A DNA stretch of 60,000 nucleotides from Cryptomeria japonica (taxonomy: Eukaryota; Streptophyta; Pinopsida; Cupressales; Cupressaceae): positions 697,312,156-697,372,155 of the forward strand of contig NC_081412.1 of the NCBI RefSeq assembly GCF_030272615.1, written 5' to 3'. The notes below the pieces were generated by a model that did no database searches, had not been told where the DNA came from, and saw only the letters and a list, made by a program, of their open reading frames with translations. The first letter of the stretch is position 1, and every line of letters begins with the position of its first letter. Positions 1-11,266 of the stretch are shown piece after piece. The position numbers were made by a program, and so were the translations under genes.

Positions 1-1
1 G

Positions 2-1090
2 TCAGTGTTCACGTGCAGAATGATTTCGTCTAGTCTTAGTAGGAAGTTGCGAAGATTGAGGAGGAGGAATGTTCTCATCCTTATCACTTGGGTGTTTAGG
101 TTGTGGTCTCTTAGGTTGAATAATAGGAGAAGAGGAAGGTCTCTTCTCTCCATAAGAGGAAGGAGGAGGAACTGCTCCATATAAGGGAGGAATATTTGGT
201 TTAGGAAGGAGACCAAGTCCATCATGACGAGGAGGTATAGGTCTACTTTTAGGAAGTTTATTAGATATAGGCATAGTCACATTCATAGGAATGGGTTGGG
301 AATCTTCTTGAGGAAAGACATTAGTTTTATCTTTCAAAGGAAGAACTTCCTTCTCAAGAACAATAGGAATGTCAAGTTTGGGTGTTCTAGGTTCGCTTAG
401 AGATAGGATCATATCTTTTTTCCACTTTTGATAAGATTTGAAAAGATGATCACTTCGCGGAGGAAGAGATTGGAATTGTTTAGGCCAAAAGTAATCAATA
501 GGAACGCTAGAAGTTCTTTCAGCTGGTTTAAAGAGACTATGATTGACAGTAACAACTTCACCATTATGGGGAAATTTCAAACACTTGTGAATAGGAGAAG
601 CAATAGCTTTCATGGAAGATAGCCAAGGATAGCCTAGCTTCACACAAAATTGTTCGGATGATGGAATAATAGCAAAGTCCACATCAAGGGATTTGTTATG
701 GACCTCAATAGGTAATGTAATAGAACCAATTGCAGGAGAAGAAAATGCATCAAATAGTTTCACAACCACATTTGTTTCATCATAGATCACTTGATTCAAT
801 TGCAAAGTAAAAAGAAATTCTTCAGTAATGATATTAACCATACAAGAAGGATCAATAAGCACTCCACGGCAAGGTGTATTCTTGACTTTTGCAACTATAT
901 ATAAAGGACCATCAGGTGCCCTGATAGTTTCACTAGAATCAAAGGTGATGGAAGGTTCTTTAGGAATTTTCTGCTACTCCACAAGGTTAATCACATTAGG
1001 AGTCATAGAAACAAGATCATCAGGTGAGACAGAGGAATCAGTAGTATCAATCAAATTAGAGGTATGAGAAGGTAATGGATTGGTAAAAAT
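2..1090 (-). pseudogene. Retropepsin-like protease and start of pol, element A
   Basis: The frame continues directly from gag past its TAA (1091-1093). It holds an in-frame TAG at 974-976, then an aspartic protease fold near 2-900. A VLID motif sits around 850-862, followed by a hydrophobic segment and the ILGxPW-like step seen as LGYPWL. The catalytic aspartate is present, but the usual DSG or DGG is replaced by Asp-Pro-Ser. Downstream is a long proline-, serine- and lysine-rich linker that leaves the window before RT. The domain assignment follows position and the retropepsin pattern. A Ty3/gypsy protease is the best reading, and the odd active site suggests loss of function. Confidence 0.75.
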
Positions 1091-2886
1091 TTAAAGATTT
1101 TGGTTAGGAGGAGCTACAGATTTGTTGCCTTTATCATTCACTCCAGAAACAGAAATAGTATTATTATCAATCAAATCTTGAATTTTACCCTTTAAAGCAA
1201 AACATTTTTCAATATCATGCCCAGGATGACGATGAAATTGACAAAAAGATTTGTTATCAAAATAGGGTGAATTAATCTTTGCAGGATCTATTTGCCTTAT
1301 AGGAGGAAGAGTAAGCACATTTTGTTCCAATAACTTATTCATAATACTACGCAATGATTCATTCAAAGGAGTAAACTTTCTTTCTTTCTTGAAAAACTTA
1401 GAAATAGGAGGCACACCTGATGCTGCATTCACATTGTTGTTGATGATGTTTTCATTGAATTTAATGGACTCTCTATTCGGTTTAAACTTCCCAAATGGTT
1501 GTTGACTACTATCACCCTTATCAGTCGGAGCCATAGGATTTGCTTGTTCCATTTGACTCACAGTCAGTTGATAATTGTGAAGAGTTGCGCACAACTGTTG
1601 GAAAGAAATAAACTCAGAAAACAGGAGTTTTTCTCTAATATCTTTTTGTAAATTAGAAATAAAGATTCTTTGAATATCATTGTCAGGCACTGGAAAAGAA
1701 ATTTGAGCATACAAATGCTTATATCTACCAATGAAATCAGTCACTTTTTCTTTAACACCTTGTTTACAATGCATTAAATCAATCAAAGTAACTTTAGGAC
1801 TTATATTGTTTTGAAATTGTTGAATGAAACCATTTGCAAGTTGTTCGAAAGAAGTAATAGAATAAGAAGGCAACGAGCAATACCGTTGTAGGGCTTTATC
1901 TCTTAATGTTCTAGTAAATAGTTTTGCAAGCAACCTTTGGTCATAAGCAAAATCAGTACATATTGTTTGAAAGGTCTTAACATGTGTTAGAGGATCACCC
2001 TTACCATTATAAAGCTCCAAATGCGGAATTTCAACATGTTTAGGGGGAATAGCTCGAACAATGTCAAGAGAAAGTGGGCTCGCAACGTCAAATGTGGGCA
2101 CACTAAACTTAGATTGATTCATAGAGGCAATTTGTTGCTGTAAAGAAGAGACAGTTTGTGCAAGATTGTTAATGGTCACTTCAGTCGAAGAGTTCATATT
2201 AGACGTGTTAGATTGTGATGGAGGTGTTATGTTATTGAAAGAAGGTAGAGAGTAAGGTGGTGGGACACTATGATAGTTGGTCATAGGAGATGATTGGAAA
2301 GGAGGAACACTACAAGGAGGAATGGAAGGGTTAAATGAATTGCCCCCTTGCGTCATGTTCATTTGTGGAGATATAATAGGAACACTCATTGAAGGAATGA
2401 ATGAAGAAGTTGGATTGAATGAAGGAAGAGGGTTGATTGAAGAAGAAGGATTGCCCCCATGACTTGTGATCATAGGAGGAATGTCTTGTATTGAAGTAGT
2501 CATTATGTTTGATGTAAAAGTAGGTATACTAGCAATAGAAGTCGTCAAAGGGATAGAATGATTGACTTGAGTAGGAGGTTGTGTATAACCCAAAGTTTCA
2601 GCACAACTCTTCATAGGCATCACATTCGAATCCACAATGTGTGCAATACCACGCAAAATATCAATTCCATTCTTATCACTTTGAACCATACGTTTTAGAC
2701 CCTCAATTAATGAAAGAGCTTCACTATCAGGGTATTCTTGAGACATCCATTGTCGAAAATCATCAAATTGGTTATCCAATTTTGAAAGTTGTTCTATAGA
2801 AACCTCAAGGAGAGCTTTTCATCATTAAGAGGATTAGAGGAATTACCCATGTCCTCGTTAAAAAGGCCATTCAAATTAGGTTCCAT
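1091..2886 (-). pseudogene. Gag polyprotein, element A
   Basis: An open frame of 562 codons ends in TAA at 1091. The N-terminal 230 residues are rich in Pro, Ser and Asn. A retrotransposon Gag (capsid) domain spans about residues 250-390, and a knuckle of the form CxFHxxPGHxxxxC lies near residues 512-525, followed by LKGKIQDLID. That knuckle is typical of plant Tat/Athila Gag rather than the classical CCHC. No ATG opens the long frame. The likely start is the ATG at 2884-2886, which is in another frame that hits a TAG just before the long frame takes over near 2800-2825. The N terminus therefore carries a small frameshift. Confidence 0.85.
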
Positions 2887-4131
2887 CTCCTAGGTAATTA
2901 CACCTTGGAAAGACTTAATTCTAAGGCTTCGTCTAACGGGAATAGTGTAAGTAGGGCTTATTGTTGTAAGACTCATGCACTAAGGAAAGAGAGAAGATTT
3001 TGAATTTTAGAGGTAGCAAATTTCAATAAAATCAGCCAATCTCCTAGATTTAAGCTGTTAAATGCAATCAGGACAATCTCCCAAAATTTCAGAAAAAATG
3101 TCCGGGACCGTGGCGAACGGAGTGCCCACGGTCCTCGCAACTTTTTTCGAAATTTTCAGGGATGAAAGTTATGATGATTTTAAAGCTAATCTGAAAAAAT
3201 TGAGTGATTTTACGATCTGTAGATAGGCCAAATTAAAGTTGCAATCTCAAAATTGAACCCTACCAAGATTGTTGAAAAAATGCAAAATTTGAATTTTGAA
3301 AAAGAGAGGGAAACTGAAATTTTGAATTTTATGATTTTAGAGGGAATGTTAAAAGCAATGCAAGTTTCAAAATTTAAAAGTTGACTCAATTTCATGCAAA
3401 ATTCGAATTTGAAAGTGGAAATCAAGGTTTTTGCAATTAAACACTTAATTTCAAAAGTCACAAACTGCAAAAATTTGAATAAAGCACTAAAATTTCGAAT
3501 GAATGCCAGCACACTTTTCAGATTTAGGACTGTAAGAAACACAATTTTGATACAAATTTCAATTTCAACAATTTTTGAATGATTAGAAGCCTCAATCCAA
3601 GCAATCGCTAGACCAACTTTGACTTTAATTTTGAAAGTGTTAAAATTGATAAAATCGGCCAAAATTCTGGATTTTAGCAGAAAAATACAGTAAGATCTAG
3701 CTCCCGAAATTTCAGAAAAAATGTCGGGGACGATGGCGCTCGGGGTGCACACGGTCCTCGCAACTTTTTTCCAAATTTTCAGGGATGAAAGATATTGTGA
3801 TTTTATTGCAGAATCCAAAGTTACAGCCGATTTGGAGGTGTTTTGATTAGTGAAATTATCAGTCAAAGGAAGGTCTTAAAAATTAGGGTTTTGACATTTA
3901 ACCACTTAATTTTCAGAATTAAAGCACAAATATGAATTGACAATTTGCAATAGAAGGGTAGATCTGAAACAAGCATTAACAATTAAACATTTCACAAGTT
4001 TAATTACTTAAAAAGAAAATTTTAGGGTTTTTATGCAATCAACCTCTAAAATTTGCAAAAAATCAAACATGGAAATGTAATTAAGGAAACAAAATTTTTA
4101 GATCTAACCATGAAAAATCAGAATGAGGATG
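2887..4131 (-). other. Untranslated leader of element A
   Basis: This 1.2-kb stretch between gag and the PBS has no credible coding capacity; the open frame at 3210-3866 is low-complexity Phe/Ile/Lys sequence without domain character. It holds two copies of a roughly 100-bp direct repeat (about 3080-3180 and 3703-3806), each centred on a 30-nt GGACC...GGTCC hairpin (3105-3134 and 3728-3757). Confidence 0.7.
3080..3806. repeat. Pair of ~100-bp direct repeats with a central hairpin
   Basis: Copies at about 3080-3180 and 3703-3806 share the flanks AATTTCAGAAAAAATGTC and TTTTCAGGGATGAAAG and a 30-nt imperfect palindrome (GGACCGTGG...CCACGGTCC in the first). A third, more diverged hairpin lies in the LTR at 4521-4550. 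The spacing between the leader copies is about 620 bp. Confidence 0.75.
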
Positions 4132-4149
4132 TTCACGTCAGGTTCACCA
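4132..4149 (-). other. Primer binding site of element A
   Basis: On the minus strand, three bases (TTT) after the LTR end comes TGGTGAACCTGACGTGAA. It begins with the TGG expected opposite a tRNA CCA end and is at the right place. I cannot name the tRNA; it is not the initiator-Met site used by the copia elements in this window. Confidence 0.65.
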
Positions 4150-4152
4150 AAA

Positions 4153-5405
4153 TGTAAAGCGGAAAAATCGAACCCTAGTTGTTCTCCCCTCCCCAACTCC
4201 AAGGAGAGAGAAGGGGGAGTCACTAGGGTTGATGGTTTTCACTTAGGAGAAACTTTACATTCAAAAGAGGGGTTGAAACCCACAAGATCCAATCCCACGC
4301 AATGCAAGATTGGATTCTATATGAGTTTCAAGGGTTGTGATAGCAAGGATACCCTCTTTTGTAAAGAAATGTGGAAAGAATGATTGAACTAGGAATGCAT
4401 GTAAAGTAGGAAAGATTTGCTTATAAACAGAGATAGGGATATAGGATGAAGCTGCGGACCTGGAATTAGCAGTAAAATGTCGAGACGGTGCTGTTCTGCA
4501 AATTTGAGCAAAAGTTGACGGGACGATGGCGCCCGACGTGCACACGGTCCTCCGAAAAATCTGCGAAACGAAGGGGGATCTGTTCGTCTCTGTACAAGGA
4601 TTCCAGATCTTCAATTACAGCCGCGTACCTGCAACCTACACACAGAAAAGAGAGGACGATTGGGGGGTTAGGTATGAGGGGTTTGCCTTTAGGTCAAACC
4701 CCGGTTTTGGAATTAACCAAGAAATGAGAATGCTGTAAATGTAAATGTTTGTAATGTAAACAAGTATTGATACCTTGTTGTAAGAATGTTTGTATTCTTA
4801 CATGCGAAGGTGTAAATGTTGTTGTATGTTGTATGTTGTAAGTGATCTCCTCTTCAATGGTTAAATCCTTGTCTTGAATGCAACACTTAGCCTTGAATGG
4901 AGACTTAGAATGATTAATTGATTGAAGGAATGCTTGAATGCTTGAATGCTTGAATGTTTGAGTATTGCTTCTGCCTTTTTTTTTCCCTCCTCCAAAATGG
5001 GAGAGGAAATGTAGTTTATATACTTGTCAATTAGGGTTGAAAGACTGATTTTCCCGACCTTAGGCCGACCAGGAAATATTATTTTCCAATTTGCAAACTT
5101 AAAGACCCGAAGCCCCAAAAGAGACCGGGCCCAAAATAGGGCCAGGGACCAGGGCGTTGGGCGCCATGGTCCTGGGGGACTAGGGCGCTGGGCACCCTAG
5201 TCCTGAAGGACCAGGGCACTAGGTGTCATGGTCCCACCTCCAGGGACAGTAGGGTGCAAGGAGGATCAGGCCAGGGTGCTGAAAAATGCAGTTTTTGGTG
5301 TCATGAACAAGTTTCGGGGTCTCCATTCAGGTTCAATGTTGTGCCACCATCGTGAAGACCCAAATGCGGTCGAAATTGCAAGTGTCACAATTTTAGGACG
5401 CTACA
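4153..5405 (-). repeat. 5' LTR of element A
   Basis: The LTR is 1,253 bp. On the minus strand it starts TGTAGCGTCCTAAAATTGTG and ends TTTACA, next to the PBS. Its first bases match the LTR of element D (start TGTAGTGTCATAAAATTGTG), and internal blocks align in the opposite orientation, so A and D are one family. A TATA-like box (TATATAAAC, plus positions 5014-5022) marks the promoter. U3 holds three tandem hairpins (5146-5235). An 8-bp repeat (AATGCTTG, about four copies) lies near 4929-4961. Confidence 0.85.
5146..5235. repeat. Triple hairpin array in U3 of element A
   Basis: Three head-to-tail units of about 27-28 bp occur at 5146-5172, 5177-5204 and 5208-5234. Each is an imperfect palindrome bounded by GGACC/GGTCC-type arms; the second is strongest (GGACTAGGG pairing with CCCTAGTCC). 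Element D has an equivalent but diverged array at about 20655-20760. Confidence 0.75.
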
Positions 5406-6570
5406 GGGATATTGTTGGTTGTCTTCCATTAGGGGAGAGCTGTTTGGCATTTCTTGGCACTTGGATGTTTTTCACGTCTAGTGTTACCATCAATGCCAAA
5501 GGGGGAGATTGTTGGAAATTTGGAATTGATTATGTGTTGCATTGATGTTTTGTCATTGATGGCAACACCGGTTGTTTTGGTTGTTTACCGATTTCTGATT
5601 GGTTATGGTAGAGTGGTTGATTATGATATTGATCTGATAGGATCCGATATGCTTTGGTTTGTGAAATTGGTTTGGATTTGTTCGTGTTCCAGTTCATCGA
5701 TGGTTTTGGATTTGGTTTATGGCGACCTATTTTGGGTCTAGTGTTATCTCGGTTATGGACTTGTTTCTGTAACGTGTTGGAGGATGTTCCTGATGCGTTA
5801 CCAATAGGATTTAATGATTTGTTTAAAATGTTTTCAGCCTAAGCCAACTTGGTTGATCATTGGATTGTGGGTTTATGTTATGAATTTATTGTATTATTTT
5901 TAGGTGGCCGACCTAATTGTTTAGGTCCCGGGTTGGTATAAATATGATGTAAGATCTCTTTGTAGATCATGGGTTGGTAGATCAAGGTAATGCGATCATC
6001 TGTGTGTGAATAATGTTGTAATCATAAGCAGAAGGTTCGATCGATCATAGGTGATTAAATTGGGTTTGTAAGAGAGGTTTAAGGCCTCAAGTATTGAGCT
6101 TAACTGGAACTGTACTCAGGCATAGGAGATGCTATACTTGCAGTTCACTCTTCTTTCTGAATTGTAGTCTAATGTTTATGTAGTCAATGAGGATCCTTTT
6201 TGTGATGAGCAGTGTGCTCTAGGCTATTGGTCTTCCTGCATGTGTATGCCCCTCATATTGTAATCACATACTTACAACAAAAGTATTATTTGACTGTGGG
6301 TAGGCTTCCCACCATGGTTTTTACCTTTACCGGGTTTTCCACATACAAATATTGGTGTCGTGTGTTATGGATGGATGGTAACTGTTCTGTGATTTATGTT
6401 TATGTTTAAATGCTTTATCAGTCATTCTGGCATTCGGTTTATGCATTCCAGTATTAAGTTTATGTGTTTCGATTAATAAGAATTTAAAAGCTTAAAGTTC
6501 TTTAATCCAGTGACAATTGATTCACCCCTCCCCATCTCAGTTGTCCTCTGGTTATCTGAGTTGTCTAACA
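5406..6570 (+). mobile_element. Element H: 3' end of a Sirevirus-like Ty1/copia element
   Basis: Only 104 bp of internal sequence remain in the window, ending in the polypurine tract GCCAAAGGGGGAGA just before the 3' LTR. That tract matches the one in elements E and F and is characteristic of Sirevirus-type copia elements. The rest of the internal region is separated by the insertion of element A and lies left of the window. Confidence 0.8.
5510..6570 (+). repeat. 3' LTR of element H
   Basis: The 1,061-bp LTR starts TGTTGGAAATT directly after the polypurine tract and ends TCTAACA. A TATA box (TATAAATA, 5937-5944) is present. The 3' end carries the GATTCACCCC pyrimidine-rich motif also seen at the LTR ends of E and F. 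No coding capacity is evident; short open frames across it are chance. Confidence 0.82.
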
Positions 6571-9031
6571 CTTTGATGGTTATAAGACTCAGAATAAATC
6601 CAAGTGCACACACATGGGCAAAAGAAAATCAAAGTTTCACGAATTGATGAAGAAGTTTTTCGTGCCTCCATTCATAAATATTTGTTACATAGTGTGTTAG
6701 GTTGGATGGTCTAAAGTCTTTTGAGATTGGATTGAACTCTTATCTTTGAAACATTTCACACCTTTAATCCAATTAGTGAATTTTAGAATGAAAGATGCAC
6801 ACGATCATCATTGTTCGAATAGGAACTACATCTTCATCATGTATCTTGCATTAGCATAACTCATATCAAAAATTCATTGTCTCCATATGCATCACCTAGA
6901 TCATCATGTCATATAGGTCTGCATACTGGGGGCATAACTGAAAAAATCCTAAAAAATCAGATAAAGTCTTGAAAAAATCCTAAAAATCAGATAAATTCTT
7001 TAAAAAATCCTAAAAAATCAGCAAAAGTCTTGAAAAAAACATAAAAACATTGAAATATCAAAATCCAAACAAATCAAAAAAACAAAAATACAAAACATTT
7101 GGAAAGCATAAAAAAATCCAAAACATCGAAAAAATGTCCTGAAAAAAATTAAAAACAAAATCGCAAATAAAAAAATAAATCTGAAAATCAAAGCAAGAAA
7201 GCATGGGTTATGCATCAAATCATATCAACAACAAGTAAACTCTCAAAGTATATAATCAAACTGATCACATGTATTGTTAATCAATCCATCGATCAAAATC
7301 TATCAACATGTCTTATATAAGGAAGCTACACTCGAAACCAAACAAATCTGTCTTATACGAGGCACTCACTCTTTGAAACCATGTATTCTTATCGATCATT
7401 AAGCAATGAAAACAATGACATAGATCAGTATGGTTGTTGGATTTTGTCCTAGTTAGCCTTATCTTTATCAATTGATGGAAGTTCATGTTTCATCTTGACA
7501 AAATTTAAAAAATCAGAAAACAACAAAATCAAACAAAAACATTCAAATATCAATCCAAAAATCCTAAACATTGAAAAACTTAAAAACAAACTCAAAATAA
7601 AAAAATCAACCAAAACTTGCAATAAAATGTCTCATGAGAAATAAATACCCTAGCAGATATGCAACAAACACTTCACACATAGTTCAACAAAGGATATTAC
7701 TATCTTATCAAACATTTGCAACCAACCTGATCAAGTCTTATCAATCATCGATATCCATATCAACGTGATCATTATCATGTCTTAGACAAAATCAAATACA
7801 CTTGAAACTAGACAGATCAGTCTTAAATGGGGTCCAAAGCTTCTGAAACCAAATGTTATCAACCATCACATCAAATAAATCAAAGAAAAGGTACAGTCAG
7901 TTTTGTTGCTGAGTTTTGTCTAATTTGGTTTTTATCTTTTATCAATTGGTGAAGATCATGTTTCTATGCTACTCAAGGATGTCCAAAAAGTGACTAGAGG
8001 AGCCATCATGGGCATGATCCTATACTTTATTTGTTGTTTTGTGGTATGAACCAATGAAGTTCTAGGGAAATTGCTCTATTGGGTGTCTGTGATAGGAGCA
8101 TTCAGCCTGTGAATGCCACACATACCTCGACCCCTAGTGAAATTCCCAGAATGGAGGATTCATTCCTTATCTACTATGTGTTTGTTTCTTTGCAATGAGA
8201 TATCTATACACCTTGGTTCCTTATACCCTAGTGTACTAAGCTTCATTGTTGCATAATAAGGCTCAATGATGATAATCTGTTGCACTACGAATAAAGGCAA
8301 AGAAGAGTATTCATCACCATCTTTCACTATCATCATCAATCATATCAGTCATTCCATTAGGATTGACTCGTGTATCATCATCAATCATATCATTTCATTT
8401 TCTCATCTCATCATGTTGATTCTATCTCAAAGATCATTTTCTCATCAAACATATTCTACTCTCAATGAGTTCATTTCAATTTCTACTCACATCTTTCTAA
8501 TTCCATCTCAAATCATTTCATCATATCAACTATTCTATCAATCATTTATTCTTTACTTTCATCATATTTTGATCTATCATTTGTCTTATACAGGATTAGT
8601 CCTTCCTAAAACTAGACATGATCATCTGTTTTTGTCTTATTCAAGATCTTCCTGAAACTAGACGTTTTAATCATCTTTGTCTTATACAAGATGTGTCCTT
8701 CCTAAAACCAAACTTTATCTTTATTAGATCAATCCTATCAATCAAATCTATTTGATCAATCTCATCAATCTCATCAATCCTATAAATCTAATCGATCATT
8801 CAATCAATCTTCAAATCATTCTAACCATATCTTCTATCGAGTCAAATCCATTCATGTATCAATTAATCATTATCCATCTTTTATCTAACATTCTTCTTCT
8901 TTCGAGAGATTATTCATGCCTTCAATGCACAAACAATCTCTCGAGGGGGCATTATACCCATAGCATCATCGGGGCATACGGGGGCATAAAATTTTCTTTT
9001 TCTTTGAAACAACATCGTCTCGACATTGTGT
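6571..9031 (+). other. Non-coding 3' region of element C
   Basis: No ORF with protein character is present. The stretch is A-rich and repetitive: a ~31-bp repeat built on AAAATCCTAAAAAATCAG at about 6938-7035, and a diverged tandem duplication of about 470 bp (near 6960-7495 and 7500-7965). Several later blocks contain GTCTTATAC and CTAAAACTAGAC. It runs into a polypurine tract at 9032, so I read it as the untranslated 3' region of a large gypsy element whose coding part has been lost or lies left of H. Confidence 0.5.
6938..7965. repeat. Diverged ~470-bp tandem duplication
   Basis: Two blocks end in similar text: a TTGTT..GTTTTGTC segment and ATCAATTG(A)TGGAAG/GTGAAG at 7434-7495 and 7903-7965. 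Both contain a matching TCTTA...GAAACC segment near 7310-7380 and 7780-7850. They are clearly related but many substitutions apart. Confidence 0.55.
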
Positions 9032-9045
9032 CAAAGAGGGGCAAA
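9032..9045 (+). other. Polypurine tract of element C
   Basis: CAAAGAGGGGCAAA lies directly before the LTR start TGTAGAC. It is nearly identical to the tract of element B (on its minus strand CAAAGAGGGGCAAAA), placing C and B in related families. Confidence 0.75.
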
Positions 9046-10200
9046 TGTAGACACCTAAAAATGTCTCATTAATCTTGCACTAATTATTCGTCCTAATTAA
9101 TTAAGTAATTGCTTAATGATTTAATTAAGCTAATTATTCTTCTAAACCGACTCAATCGTCACATTTAACATTTCTAACTATCGAATTTCTATTCCTTAAT
9201 TAATTAATCAATTAATCCTATCTCAAATATTAATTAAATATTAATTATTTAATTAATTACAATAATTCCTTAATTAAATAATCTTTATTATTTAATTAAT
9301 CACATTTGTAATGTTTAAATAATTTCATTTAAATTATTTAAATTAATTAACTTATTCCTCCAAATCCCCGAATTCAAATTTCAGTTAATTCCATCTAATT
9401 TCATTTCTATCAAATTCAGAAATCCCCAAATTCAAATTTCAATTAATTTCATCTAATTCCAAATCATCAAATTAACATTTCACCAAATCTGAATTTCAGT
9501 TAATTTCATGTGCATTTTAGCATTCAAAAGTCCAAATTCAATTCCAAAATCCTACAACACATGTTGATATCATAACTGATTGATCAAATCGGTTAACTCA
9601 GTTAACTCTTCAATAACCCCTTTTCACTCCAAATCAGCTTTTTTTGACTAGTCAATCAATCCACTTATCTCTCCAATCAATTCAGTCTTCTAATCCATCA
9701 ATTCAGTCAACTAGTTAGTCTATTCAATCTACTGGTTAATCAATTGAGTTTATTCTGCAATCAATCCTGTTAGCAGACCAATCTATTGATTTAACAAATC
9801 AATCAAGATGAGTTCACTGATCAATCAATCCCTGTTGACTATCAATCAAGATGTGAGTTCAAATCCTCACCCCTTCTATGTTGAAAATCTATATAAATAA
9901 CATTATTTTCACAAATCAATCTAGATCACACTCTTCAAAGCAATTGCCATCTTAAGGAGGAATTTCAGTGCAATACTTGAGAGCCACCCACACAATTTTG
10001 GAGAAGAACAATGGAAGGACAAATCTGGAATAGGGAGTTTGAATTCGTTTAAAGCTTTCAATTATTGCATCTAATTTCTATTGGTTTATGTTTGAGTTTG
10101 TTTAATTAGTCAAGGATTTGTGATCCTCCTTATTTCCTAATTAGCTCATATGACTTTCGAGCATGAAAACAGTTTCTACTTGATATGCTCTGATATGACA
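9046..10200 (+). repeat. 3' LTR of element C (right end uncertain)
   Basis: It starts TGTAGACACCTAAAAATG, close to the LTR start of element B on its minus strand (TGTAGACGTATAAAAATG). Like B it has a TTAATTAA-rich block just inside U3 (about 9080-9360). A TATA-like box (CTATATAAATAAC) lies near 9888-9900. The right end is not fixed; ATGACA at 10195-10200 is a candidate, but no matching LTR or target duplication was found. Confidence 0.5.
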
Positions 10201-10669
10201 TGAAAAGTAACATAAGTTCTTCGACCTTCCAGATAGAAAAAACATAAGCAGTGTGAGTAAAAACATCCATCCAATAGTCTCCTACTAAGATATATTCCTT
10301 TTTGACATCAATGACAACTTCTATTCAACATTTCACACATTATGCAATTGGTGGGTTCACTTAATTTTTCTTGTAGGAGCAATAGGATGACTCTTTCTTG
10401 CAACTATTTCGGATGGAACCCAAAATATTCTAAAGATTCATTTTAGTGTGCAAAAGGCTCCTATAGTACCTAAATGTTCTAAAATTATCTCTTACCTACT
10501 CTTTTTATTGAATTAAGATACCATTACTGCATATCTCACCAACCATTTTCATCCACCTAATGACAACCCTAGCTTTGTGAGTGAAATTTTGATCTAGGAA
10601 GTGGAGCAGTGGTTATTAGACCCAACACATGGAAATGTGTAATTGGTTTGACTTCATCTAGTTGTTTTT
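10201..10669. other. No gene seen
   Basis: AT-rich sequence without a convincing ORF, repeat or element boundary. Confidence 0.4.
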
Positions 10670-11233
10670 TCTCTAATTATTCTCTTTCTTGTACTTATTT
10701 GTCTTCTTATTCTCCTCGGCCTCATCATCGTCCTCCTGCTCCTCCTCCTACTCCTCATCCTCCTTGTTGTCCTTGTCCTCTTCCTCATCCTCATCATCAT
10801 CAACATCATCATTGTCCTTCTTCTCTTGCTCCTTCGTGTCCTCCTCCTCCTCCTTCTCCTTCTTCTTCTTCCTCTTCCTCTTCTTCTTTTTTTCTTTCAT
10901 GTTATTAATTGGTAATAGGTTCTAAGATCCCATTTGAGTGTCAATACTTGGATCTAGATTAGCTAGCCTAGATGATCCATTGTTGTTTCGTGAAACATAT
11001 ACTTTTGAACCTACTTGATTTTTGAAATAAGAACTAATAATTACAAAAATATAATGGGTGCTTGATATATCTCCTTTTATGGTATCCAACATGTATCCAA
11101 TATCCACCTTTATCTTGTTGGTTTCTTCTTCCCTAGGTGTGGTATCCACCTCTTCTACTAATGAAATATCCTTATCATGAATCCTTCTAAGAGTGAACTT
11201 ATTATTTATGCCTCTCGTGGAAGATCTCACCAT
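10670..11233 (-). pseudogene. Decayed ORF with an acidic/lysine-rich tail
   Basis: From an ATG at 11231-11233 in good context (ACCATGG), one frame reads to about 10670 with two in-frame stops (near 10922 and in the acidic tract). The first 104 codons are of ordinary composition. The C-terminal part (10902-10700) is a run of Lys, then Glu and Asp, coded by the GA-rich strand of a CT-rich tract. I recognise no domain. It may be a decayed nuclear or retroelement protein, or partly an accident of a purine-rich microsatellite. The plus-strand poly-Ser frames here are shadows. Confidence 0.3.
10690..10902. repeat. CT-rich low-complexity tract
   Basis: An irregular run of TCC, TTC and TCA triplets on the plus strand, rich in CTCCTC and CATCATC. 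It is the nucleotide basis of the acidic tail described on the minus strand. Confidence 0.8.
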
Positions 11234-11266
11234 GGTGCACCAAAATAGTTTTATAATAAATGACAC

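Larger units (their letters stand above)
1..5405 (-). mobile_element. Element A: 5' part of a Ty3/gypsy retrotransposon
   Basis: Read on the minus strand from right to left, the parts come in the canonical order: 5' LTR (4153-5405), primer binding site (4132-4149), long leader, gag (about 2886-1091) and protease (1090-2). RT, integrase and the 3' LTR would lie left of the window. The histidine-containing Gag knuckle and the long leader suit the non-chromoviral (Tat/Athila-type) branch. The element sits in the 3' end of copia element H. If the insertion used 5 bp, the duplicated target on this side is GGGAT at 5406-5410; the matching copy is outside the window. In-frame stops show it is defective. 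Confidence 0.9.

Noticed and set aside
3210-3866. 218-codon minus-strand open frame in the leader of A
   Set aside because: Composition is Phe, Ile and Lys from AT-rich repeats; it overlaps the duplicated hairpin repeats and has no domain.
5146-5235. Rho-independent-type terminators
   Set aside because: Hairpins lack T runs and lie in U3 of a plant LTR.
10609-10925. Plus-strand Ser- and Pro-rich open frames
   Set aside because: Low-complexity translation of a CT-rich tract; no start context or domain.
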